Source: Leptodontidium sp. MPI-SDFR-AT-0119
Taxonomy: Eukaryota > Ascomycota > Leotiomycetes > Helotiales > Leptodontidiaceae
Assembly: GCA_020726505.1 (NCBI GenBank)
Contig: JAHLEZ010000002.1
Coordinates: 2,666,001 to 2,730,000, forward strand
DNA length: 64,000 nucleotides
Reading direction: 5' to 3'
In this document: one piece after another, positions 12,901 to 22,208 of the stretch
Layout of the letters: each line of letters begins with the position of its first letter
How positions within the stretch are numbered: position 1 is the first letter of the stretch
Notes under the pieces: generated by a model
What the model was told of the DNA's origin: nothing
Databases searched by the model: none
Seen by the model: only the letters and a program-made list of their open reading frames with translations
Position numbers and translations under genes: made by a program

Positions 12901-15660
12901 TAGATACCTAGTAAGATACGTCTCGTCTAACATATATAAGGTCTAGGTACCTTAATTATAGCGTGTAATAGTGACTCGGAACGTTACTTTCAACGAATCC
13001 CTCTTTTATTTAGGCTCTCTAAACGTAGAGAGAGCGGTCGGCCAGCCGCGCTTAATATTAAGAAATCTTACTGAAATACTAAAAAAAGAGGAGAAACCCC
13101 AGGACACTGGAATTAATATAATTAATTGACTAAGCGCACTTGATATACTGGAATTAATAATAAGCACTACCTTAGAAAGGGAACAACTAAGCTAAGTAAT
13201 AAGTTTTATAAAAACTACTAAGTTTGTAACCTTAGGGGTGCCACAGCCTTCGATTGAGCTTTTAACTACGGGGGTAGAGTAATTAATACTATCCTTAGAA
13301 AAGTCAGGATTAATAGAACTCGTTAGTAAAAACTCGGGGGTGAAATAATTAAGGAAAAGTATTAAATTTCTTACTCACAAGTACCTTAATTAAGTCTTAA
13401 AACAAGTCGACAAATCAAGATAATTAGTGTCTTAGAGCACAACTAAGAAAGATGTCTTACGTAACGTACTAAACTTTAAGAAAGATATAGGAGCTAAGCG
13501 CCAATCGATACTATAAGTTATTATATACTCTTAAGGGCTATATAACCGAGAGCGCGATCTTAAGCGTCGGGAAGCACCTACTTAAGGTGCCGGCCCTAAG
13601 TAATTGGAAGCTCCGCCTTAAGTAATAAAGTATAAAGAATATCTTAATTCGTTAGACTTAAGGAAAGAATCAAGTATAAAGTAACACTTACTACTTCCGG
13701 CCTTAATTAATAATAACTTATTTAAACCTCTACGGAGGAAGAGGGTAGAAGATCGAGCAATTAGCGACGGTCGAAAGACCCGAGTTAGTAGTAAGATTAC
13801 GAAACTGAATTAAAGCGTTTACACAATAACTGTTAGAAAGCTAATTACGAAATCGTTGAACCCGTCGAGTAACCGTGAGCATTTAGAGGACTTTCTAAGG
13901 ACCTTTTAGCCTAGTCAAGAACTAGTACAAAGAGACGAGAAAGACTTAAGCACAGTCCACGTTATAATCTTAGCGTTTATTCTTAAAAATGTCGAAATTC
14001 GATAACCAGTTAATCTCTTACGAATATACTAATCCCAATTACCAAAGGACTTATTAAATTAGAGAGACCTCAAGGATCACCCTCTAAGAGAGCACTTCCG
14101 AGCCGACGTAATTAAAGAAATCACTAACTTAGAGTCGCGTAACTACTAAAGAGTCGTCAAACAAAGCTTCGCCATCGAATAACTAATACTATTAAAATAG
14201 GTATTTCACGCCAAAGTCGATTCGTCAGGGTATTTGACTAAGTATTACTCGCGAGTTATTATTAAGGGAGACTTATAACCCGAAACGTCAATTTTCTCAA
14301 CATATACGGCAACCTTAGTTACTCGTTCTTTTAGGACCGCTATAGTAATAACAGCTTAATTTAATTTAAAGATAATTTAATTTAATGTTATTAACGCCTT
14401 TATTAACGCTAAACGAAGCGAATCGAGTGCTCGCGTATACTATTACTTATTAGACGGATTTAAATAAAACGGTATAATAGTAGAGGTTAATCGTGTACTT
14501 TATAGACTTAGAGACTCGCTAGCACTATAATACAGAGACTTTACTAAAACTTTGTTAAAGTTAAAGTTGATCCTCTGTAAGGAGGAGCCTTATATCTTTA
14601 TAAACAAGTAACGTTCAGTCTTTATTATCTTTTATATCGACGATATTCAAGTATTACACTACGCTTTAGCCCTTAGAGACGCTTAACTTATTATCGACGG
14701 CTTGAATACAATATACGAGTTTACTAAAAGAGAACTAATAAAGTAGTTTTTAAGTGTTCGCGTTATTAAAGATCGTTAAGTAAAAACTATTTCTCTAGTA
14801 CACGACACTTATATCTAAAAGGTTACTTTGTGATTTGACTTAGTAAATGGAAATTACTTAAGTACTTTACTACTTTAAGTTAAGCTACTAAAGAATTAAG
14901 GGCAAGTAACTCTGGTTCAAATTAAGGAGTATTAAGAGAAGGTTAACTTAGTACTTTATACGGCAATTATATTGCGCGCAAACGTTGCGTTTACAGCTTC
15001 AAGACTTTCTCACTTCTTAACTAACCCCTCTTTAGAGCACCTTACGGCAGTCAATTAGACTATTCGTTACCTCTTTAGAACCCGATTTTTAACAATCACT
15101 TACAATTACAAGCTACGCGACTCTTAGCTTATTATAGCTTCAGATACTTCATTTGTAAACGATCTTAATACTAGGCGCTCTTTTAATAGTTATATTATGA
15201 TACTTTTTAAAGGTTTAATCTTATAAAGAGCGGCCTTATAAGATACAGTTACCACTTCGACTACACAGGCTAAGCTTTTAGGCGTTAAGCGCACGGCTAA
15301 GGAGATTATAGCTTTATAGCGTTTTTTTCGGAAGCTACGTCTTAAGTTAGGGGAAATTTAGAGAATCTTTTACGATAATTAGTAAACGATATAGTTAATC
15401 GTTAAGGAAAATTAGCACATCTTTACTAAGCTACGCCACGTTAATATTCAAAATATATAATTACGCCAGAAGTTTCAAAAGGGTACTTTTTTAGTTAAAT
15501 ATTTGCCTACGAGTTATATACTTACTAATGAACTTACAAAGAACCTCTCTCGGCAGAAATTTAAGAGTTTTATTACTCTCATTAACTTAGTAAATGTTTA
15601 TACTTAATTAAAGTAACTCACTTTAGAAGCTTCGCTTTAAAGCCGGCTTTTATATACGTT
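10000..15660 (+). pseudogene. Copia-1 gag-pol relic
   Basis: Domains are readable in order on the plus strand. The aspartic protease lies near 11540-11580 (LLNNGAATHLVNS, corresponding to DSGATxH). The Gag pre-integrase segment is at about 12060-12120 (LRAGHLGKEALKNLVKNA). Integrase spans about 12230-12720 (RGAKRVGKEIIEKFIKM and NISPTARKGFKSLNEIFY). The RT has an intact catalytic box FYIDDIQVLHYAL at about 14625-14670, and RNase H lies at about 15060-15600. Gag at about 10400-11450 is too degraded to define. Many TAA/TAG stops make it non-functional, although YIDD itself survives. The longest clean stretch, 11561-11791, is part of the protease region and is not a separate gene. Confidence 0.85.
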
Positions 15661-15930
15661 CTTTACCTTTCTTTTGTTACAAGGGTAGTTTAACTATGAG
15701 CTCACCTTATAAATACACAATGTATTTTCTTATATATTTATTATTCTTTTGTAAATTCTCTTACTGTTTCATTTACTTAAAGAGCAACTAAGCTCGGGGG
15801 TGAAATACACGGCATTTGGAAGACTCAATTGCTCTTAACGGTTATTCGATTCCACGGCAAAAAGTAGCGCAAGAAAGTAGTTACAAGGGGACACTTAGTT
15901 ATTTAGAGGTTCCCAAGCCTCGCCGAACCT

Positions 15931-15956
15931 AAAAAAAAAAAAAAAAAAAAAAAAAA
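15931..15956 (+). repeat. A26 homopolymer in Copia-1
   Basis: A run of 26 A lies between the end of pol and the antisense accessory gene. The homologous place in Copia-2 (about 37074-37078 on the plus strand) has only five T, so the run has expanded in this copy. It is not the poly-A tail of a non-LTR element, because the Copia-1 sequence is collinear with Copia-2 on both sides. Confidence 0.7.
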
Positions 15957-15964
15957 CGAGTAAC

Positions 15965-16885
15965 TTATGTAATTAAAAAGCCTAAAACCTCCTGAACTAA
16001 GTTACTTAACATACTAGCAATCACCCTAACAAGCTCCTTAACCCGAGCAGCTTGAGCTTCCTGCTTTAGTGTAAGAGTAACTCTAAAAGGCTTATTAACT
16101 ATCAGGGCCCGGAAAGTAATAAGACTAACACTAATGCCAGCGGCCATAACAGTAGCTTCACTAGCTTCACCTACAGCTATAGTAAGAGTAGCAGCCGCAG
16201 GAGTAATAAGAGAAGCCGGAGTTGCTCCCCGAGGAGTCTCCTCACTACCCTCTAACTCCGAAGAGGTCTTAACGTAGAGAGTAGCCGTGGCTGCACCTAA
16301 AGCACGACTAGCTCCACTAGTAGCTCCACTAACAACAACTTAACCCTTAAGGGCCGCAAAAACCGGAGCTCTTAACCGCTTAAGCTCTTAGGGAAATCAT
16401 TAATTACACGTTAAAAAAGGAACAACTAAGGGAATTTACTTTATTGCCCGCGTCATTTAAGAGCGCAGTGTGATAAAAGAGGAAGGGGGCCTAGGCAGCG
16501 GAGGGAGCAGCCTTATATAAGTGGCCTAACAAGTAAGCGAAATAGCGAGTACCCCGACTAACGACATCGAAGCACTCGCCGGTGCTTTTAGTTTAAAGGG
16601 CGCTATTAATGTAACCCAAGTAAACAACCGCACGCTTAGCTCCCTTAACACGAGGGGCACGGGCAGCACGAGGAACAGCCGCGAGAGCAGCCTTAATAGC
16701 CTTAGTAGCCTTCTTAGAGGCGGTCTTTTTCTTGGCCTTAGCCTATTATAATTAGTAAGTTACACTTAGATCGGCAAATTCTTTAAATTAATAATTAACG
16801 ATTAATAAACTTTAACTCAATAACTTACAACGGCAGTAACACACTTAGCCTTAATGGCCTTAGTAGATCGATTAGAAACACTTAT
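15965..16885 (-). pseudogene. Antisense spliced accessory gene of Copia-1
   Basis: Between pol and the 3' LTR, the minus strand holds a gene opposite to gag-pol. Exon 1 (16829-16885) starts at ATA, probably a mutated ATG, and reads SVSNRSTKAIKAKC. Intron 1 (16743-16828, 86 bp) has GTAAGT, a TTACTAAT branch sequence and TAG, and keeps the frame. Exon 2 reads a Lys/Ala-rich tail (AKAKKKTASKKATKAIKA) and then a core with VVYLGYINSAL, STGECFDVVSRGTRYFAYL and ALLNDAG. A second short intron starts GTAAAT near 16450. Exon 3 is Ala/Thr/Ser-rich and ends in a predicted amphipathic helix (AARVKELVRVIASML) before TAA at 15965. Only about three in-frame stops occur in roughly 270 codons, far fewer than in gag-pol. 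No known function is recognised. The basic tail and Cys residues suggest nucleic-acid binding, which is inference. Confidence 0.6.
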
Positions 16886-17164
16886 TTTAAAAATGAGAGC
16901 AATTAATTAGTTGATCGATTGATTGATTGTTTGTTTAGTTAGTTAATTAATTAGTAGATCGAAAGGTCGATCTATATGTATTATGGAGAGGTTACAGGAC
17001 TAAGAATTAAGTGGGGGCTGCGCCACTTTAAATAGGAGGGTTGTTTACCTAACTTAGTAGTATAAGAATAGTTGTGGCTTAAGTATTCAGTTTAGTATTT
17101 GCTCTCGCTTAGCGCAGCTAACTACAATACTAGTAGCTTACTACTGTCACTTGGCTAGGGGGTG

Positions 17165-17351
17165 TGTCGTACAGGCACGGGCTAATACTCGGTTAGTTGC
17201 GCGCTACGCTAGATATAGTTTTTGCCACGTTATACCGCTTTTAGGAGAATAACGTGTTCCCCTGATTTCCTTATGTATTTTAAAGAACAAAAAAAACCAC
17301 TTCAATTCTCCCTACGTTAATCGCAAGGCTCTACTCCACTTCTGTACCACA
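17165..17351 (+). repeat. Copia-1 3' LTR
   Basis: 187 bp from TGTCGTACAGGC to CTGTACCACA, directly followed by the TTCCT duplication. It matches 9655-9841 with mostly transition differences. Confidence 0.88.
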
Positions 17352-19600
17352 TTCCTCGAATAGAGTCGTCACTGGGGTTTTATCCTAACTTTAAGAGGAC
17401 GACACTTTTTATTTTATAAGATACTTTTCTAAGACTATAATAGACCTTGAGCTTAATTACTTAATCCACAATAAAGAGATATTAGCGATTTTTTAGTTAT
17501 TTAAGTAATATCGCCCGGAGCTCTTAAGTGCCCAGAAAAATGTCCTTGTTTATACAAACTACTAAGCCTTAGAGTACTTTATAACTACTAAGGACCTTAC
17601 GGCTAGGCAGGCTCGATAAGCTAAGTTCTTTATGAATTTCTATTTCACGATTATATACTATACTGGGACGACTAATACTTTAGTTAATACCTTGTCCCGA
17701 CGGGATTAAGACCTTACGGCTACGGAGGTACGTAAGCGGGCCATCCGCAGCCAATAGTTAATTCCGACCGATAAAATTGACTCGCGAGTCGCCAGCGACC
17801 TTTAGCTCTCCGCCGTCGATTCCATGAACGCTTATATCGATGTTGTAGAGACGATACCCCTAGCACTTATAAAGGCTATAATCCCGGACCACGATATTAA
17901 GACACGTGACGGGCTAGAGCCAGAGCCAGAGCCAGAACCTAAGCCTCATATAAAAGTGCTAGTCGACTCGGAGACCCCTATGCCGGAAGAGCTAGACCTT
18001 AACTCTATAGTAACTTATAACGTCACAGAATACGATATTATTGATTAAGTGCTCGTAGTTAATAAGTCTTCGCCTTCGCTAAAGCTTCTCTAATAAAAAG
18101 CCAGGGAATAGTTATTAGATTATGAGTTAATAAACGATAAGTTACTTTTTTAAGGACGCTTAAAAGTGCCTTTAAAGCCGCTAAAGCTTCGCACGACACT
18201 TATTTGTTATGTGCACTCCTAGCTATTAGTAACACACGCGGGGATCAGGAAGATAAAGGCGCTACTAAGCCGTAAATACTATTAGAATAGCCTCTCTATA
18301 GACGTAACTTAATACGTAACGAATTATAGTTACTCCCGGTAAAAGGCTAAAAAAGATAAGACTCCTAGTTTCTTATACCTCCTATTAATCCTTACTCGGC
18401 CGTATTAACACCTTACGATAGACTTTACGAAGCTACTACTAAACAAGTACGGCTATAACTTCACTATAGTTATTATTAACTACTTATTTAAAAAACTAGT
18501 CTCGATACCTTATAACGACACAATTACGGCTAAAGGTATAACTATTCTCTTCCTTGTCTATTAGACTCGACACTTTAGTATACCGGACTCTATTATCTCG
18601 GACCGCGGACTTTAATTCGTTTCCTCCTTTTAGAAGGAGTATTATTACATCCTCGGAACTAAGGTAAAGTTAACGACGGCGTATAACCCAAACGTCGACG
18701 GTTAAACGGAGGTAATAAACTAATATATTAAGTAGCGGCTTCGTCCCTTTTATTACTACTACTAAGACAATTAGAGTAACCTCTTATTAATCATAAACAT
18801 TACTCAACTAACGTTACCGCACGAGTCCCTAAGCCGCCTGTCCCCTTTCTAACTACTTAATAGCGTTAAGCTAAGGACTTCCTAGGACTTAGTTAACCTA
18901 AAGCCTCCGGCTACAGTAATAAAGAAACTCAATCGCGAGGAGGCTTTATAAGTAGTATTGCGAATAAAGGAGGTTACAGAAATCGTATAATCGTCCTTAA
19001 AGGATTAATAAGAGAAAATAAAACGACTAGCGAACCGTAGGCGACGTGCTATCGATTGGGACGTTAGCGACTTAGTATTAGTCGACACTCGGAACTAGAA
19101 TATCGACCGACCTTTAAGAAAGCTCTCCGACAAGTGGTATGGCTTAATTAAAGTACTCGCTAAAGAAGGAGAAAGTTAGAGAGTTAAGCTTTTAGAAGAC
19201 TAGTAAATCTATCCCGTCTTCTACTTACACTCGCTCTGTAAGTACATTGATAATCCCTTACCTAAACAAGCTAAAGCTACGTTAGTACCTATCTAGCTAT
19301 TACTTGAGCAAGATAAGTAGGAAATTAAAGGCATCTTTGGCTCTAAGGTCATACGAAATAAGCTATTTTACTATATTAAGTAGTTAGGTGCCGACGAAGA
19401 CCTAGAGTAGTACTTATGCTCAGATGTTATAACAGCTCCGTATATAATTAAATAGTTCTACTTAAAGTATCCTAATACTAAAGGGCCGCTAAGAGCTTTC
19501 CCAAAATAGCTAAAGGCTTATAACGCCAGTATCGACGACTATAACGACTTAGAGGACGACACGATTATAGCTATAACTACGCGGACATAGTTTTTTGGGA
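17352..19600 (+). pseudogene. Gypsy-1 pol relic, second part: RNase H, integrase, chromodomain
   Basis: This continues the frame cut by Copia-1. RNase H lies at 17352-17740 (YFSKTMIDLELNYLIHNKEI, IYYTGTTNTLVNTLSRR). A spacer with a Glu-Pro repeat (EPEPEPEPKP, about 17915-17945) follows. Integrase spans about 18180-19260, with catalytic Asp in IDFTE-like and ISDRG motifs and Glu in TEVIN. A chromodomain-like C-terminus lies at about 19320-19560 (KGIFGSKVIRNKLFYYIK, LGADEDLE.YLCSD). Numerous TAA/TAG stops interrupt it. The frame at 17824-18048 is an undamaged piece of this protein, not a separate gene. A chromodomain would direct insertion toward heterochromatin. Confidence 0.85.
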
Positions 19601-19613
19601 GGGGGGGGGGTAA

Positions 19614-19913
19614 TATTACGACCTACGATGCGCCTCGCATTCTAACCGACACGGGCTCGTAGCATCGCTGGCTATACGACGGCGCTAAGCCTAATAGGGA
19701 AGACTTAGTAGCGAGCCTGCGACATGTGGATGAATGGCCCCCGACTACGCTAGGCCCTATTAGGAGGGTCCTTCGTGTATTTATACTCGAGCTCTCCCTT
19801 ATAGAGAGCTCTCCTTTCCTCCTTGTCTTTTCTTCTCGATTCTGAGCGTAGCTAGAGGCCCAAATACACAGCTAGAGTCAACTCGCCGTATCAACCTCTT
19901 GCCAGCCGTAACA
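19614..19913 (+). repeat. Gypsy-1 3' LTR
   Basis: 300 bp beginning TATTACGACC (from TGTTACGACC) and ending CCGTAACA. A G-rich stretch, probably the polypurine tract with an expanded G run, immediately precedes it at about 19597-19610. The TAGTA duplication follows at 19914-19918. Confidence 0.9.
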
Positions 19914-21486
19914 TAGTATTTGTTTTACAAGTATTATAACTATATTGTTTACTTGTATAGTTTTCTACATATAAAATACACTTCTTATTCCTTTTACAAA
20001 GGCTTTTAGAGTGCCCAAAACCAACGCATTTAATACATTAAGAAGTACTAGGAGTAGTTATATATTTTACTACTTTAGCTAAAATACCCGCAATATAAAG
20101 CCTATTTAATATAGCTCTTTTTGCTTGCTCTTAGCTTAGGAAAGCTACTACAATAGTACCTGTTTATACTAGGCCTAAGTCGCGTTTTTCTTTAAGAGTA
20201 GTCTAAAAAGATTTTCCTATAAAAGTAAAACCTTTATTAAAGGTTTAAATCTCTTCAGCGACTAACTTAGAGTTTAATCCCTCTTCTATATTAAACTCCC
20301 TAATAAGAATACTATAAATAATAACCTTATACTATAGCTCTCCTCTTTAAATTAAAATCAAATCAGGAAGCACCCCCTTAATAATTAACTCGTTTAAAAT
20401 CAAGAACTTAACATTAAAATTAAGGGTAATAATAAATACTAAATTACCCCTTAAAGAAAGGGAAACAAAAAAAACAACTAGTCCTTGTATTCCCTTCTTA
20501 TTAAAAGCAGAATTAAACAAATTACGCGTAGTAATAAAAGAAAAGGTATTTGCTTAAACATTCCGTGCCTATAAAAGGGTATATCTCTTAATAAGAGCAA
20601 ACTTACCTTTACCCTTATCGGTAGAGTTCCTAGGGCTACCCAGAGCCCTAGCCCTATTCCCCTTAGCACCGCTATTACTAGTACTACTAGTTACTATACT
20701 ATTGACCTGAGTTATTGTTATTAATTATTATAAGTAAGCTTTTTCGGCTATTTTAGCCTAAGTAGTTAACTTAATAACTTGTGTTTCGATTTTCTTTATT
20801 ACTCTCTCTAAGTTAGCTACTTAAGAGGCTAGAATAAAAGTCGTATTCTTGATTTTATTATGTTCTATATATTCCCTGAATATTTTAAGTAAATCAAGTA
20901 GTTTCCCTTACTCGTCCCGTGACTTAGTAGCTGAGTATGCTCTTACTAGCAGGTCTCTAGCTTCAAGAACTAGCTTTTGGCTAGTATTACCGGTTTGACT
21001 ACTTTAGAAGTAGGTTTGGTTTTGGTGATATTTTCCATTAAAGTCTGTATTAATTCTTGGCGTCTTGTTAATGTGTTAGTTATTAGTGGGGTTGTTTAAT
21101 AGTCCGCGCTTTATAAGGGCCAATTAAGCCGCACTAGTCGATAGGAGCCAAATAGGGGTATTTTGCCCCCGGGAGTTAGAAATAGAGCCCCCTAAGTCTC
21201 TAAGGGCTCTAGGAGTAGTCTCGGTCGATTCTACTACTCCTAATAGCCTAGTAGGAAGCTCTCCTAGGTCTCTAGGCGTTGGCGTAGGTGTGGGGGGCTC
21301 TGAGGAGTCGAAGGGATCGAATAGGGGCTCCATAGCTCCCGGCTATTACAGCGGTAATATACCACTGCAAGGCCTAGGGGCAAGGAGATCGGTTGGTTAG
21401 GAGGTAGTTTATAAGATGGAAACAGGTGTGGTTCAAAGGCAGGGGGGTCAAGAGTCCCGAAAAAAGTGTTCGTCTTGTATACATTG
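19914..21486 (-). mobile_element. LINE (Tad1/I-type), 5' half with ORF1
   Basis: This is the 5' part of the minus-strand LINE whose 3' half is at 1125-5613. It holds ORF1 and a 5' untranslated region (about 21334-21486). The boundary at 21486 is set by the 12-bp duplication at 21487-21498, matching 1114-1125. The 5' part is less A+T-rich than the rest of the element. Confidence 0.75.
19920..21333 (-). pseudogene. LINE ORF1 (Gag-like) relic
   Basis: The ATG at 21333 (minus strand) starts a 69-codon clean stretch with a Pro/Thr-rich N-terminus (EPPTPTPTPRDLGELP). Further down, at 20037-19996, an intact zinc knuckle reads CIKCVGFGHSKSLC (CX2CX4HX4C). ORF1 proteins of I/Tad1 LINEs bind the element RNA through such knuckles. 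The frame between is broken by TAA/TAG codons and frame changes, and the region is cut just beyond the knuckle by Gypsy-1. The clean minus-strand piece at 20478-20669 lies inside the relic and shows no domain of its own. Confidence 0.7.
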
Positions 21487-21498
21487 TGTAGTAATAAT
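21487..21498. repeat. Target-site duplication of the LINE, 5' side
   Basis: TGTAGTAATAAT, matching TGTAGTAATGAT at 1114-1125 with one mismatch. It marks the outer limit of the nested insertion block. Confidence 0.65.
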
Positions 21499-22208
21499 AT
21501 ACATATTCAGCAGACCTGAATTTTCACAACTCGTCTCGCCTCCATGATTGATTCGTAAGAGATGTCGAACCAGCTCTGGGACACCTCCAAATGCAGACTG
21601 CTGATGTTTGGTGAACGACTGCTGCGTTCTCGTTCTCTGCTCGTATGGATGTTGATTTCCCTTACGATGTGGACCCTGTGGGTGGTTACGGTGGAGCAGC
21701 TGTCAGACTCTAGAGACTTGGACCAGCCAGAGAAGTTGGGGGGCCAAGGCTGAGTCAGCCCCCACCTCGACTTTTCATCATCTGGAGGTCTTCCTAGTTC
21801 TTCTTGTCATAATGAGGAAATTTCTCGTACTCGCACAACGGAAATTTCTTCTTGAAATCAGATCTGAGAGTTACGGTGCCTTGGGAGAAGTGTGTGCAAG
21901 CGGCCTGATTATCATAGGTACGTTCCTCGCGATTTGGCCATTTTTTTTCTGGACAGGTGTTGACTTGTTTAGATGTGAGCAAGAGTTTCTCCAACCTCGA
22001 AAGGTCGAGGCAAGTGATTGAGCATAATTTGCCGATGCAGACTCCAAAATCGACTTCCTGAGCGTGTACATATTCAACGAGCGACTCTTAAGACGATTTC
22101 GAAAGACGGACATACTCTGAACTGTGCAGTCGAGCTCCGGGCCCGAGACGCCGTGAAAGGTTACGTTTTCGTACTTTCACGGACGAGAAGATCTCCAATT
22201 CCAACAAG
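21499..22208. other. Intergenic region upstream of the HET gene
   Basis: Composition returns to that of ordinary genic DNA. Several short overlapping frames exist on both strands but none shows a domain or a convincing codon pattern. The stretch probably contains the HET promoter and 5' leader. No TATA-like element could be assigned with confidence. Confidence 0.4.

Larger units (their letters stand above)
9655..17351 (+). mobile_element. Copia-1, Ty1/Copia retrotransposon nested in Gypsy-1
   Basis: A 7.7-kb element with 187-bp LTRs (9655-9841 and 17165-17351) and the TSD TTCCT. Plus-strand gag, protease, integrase, RT and RNase H occur in Copia order (integrase before RT). Downstream of pol it has an unusual 1.2-kb segment that holds an A26 tract and a reading frame on the opposite strand. 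A related copy, Copia-2, occupies 35666-51399 on the minus strand. Coding frames are heavily broken by TAA/TAG. Confidence 0.9.
5614..19913 (+). mobile_element. Gypsy-1, chromodomain-type Ty3/Gypsy retrotransposon
   Basis: The element is bounded by two 300-bp LTRs (5614-5913 and 19614-19913) and the 5-bp duplication TAGTA. Plus-strand gag, protease, RT, RNase H, integrase and chromodomain relics appear in Ty3/Gypsy order. The 14.3-kb span includes Copia-1 (9655-17351); without it the element is about 6.6 kb, a normal size. It is inserted in a LINE between ORF1 and ORF2. All frames carry numerous TAA/TAG stops in TpA-rich sequence. A second copy of the family, Gypsy-2, starts at 35189 on the minus strand. 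Confidence 0.9.

Noticed and set aside
15931..15956. Poly-A tail of a non-LTR retroelement inserted in Copia-1.
   Set aside because: Copia-2 is collinear on both sides of the run with only five T, so no insertion took place here.
17824..18048. A separate Glu-Pro repeat protein.
   Set aside because: It is in frame with RNase H upstream and integrase downstream of Gypsy-1 pol and lies between stops.
21499..22208. An extra exon or gene upstream of the HET gene.
   Set aside because: Several overlapping frames exist but none has a domain, a convincing splice pair or consistent coding pattern.
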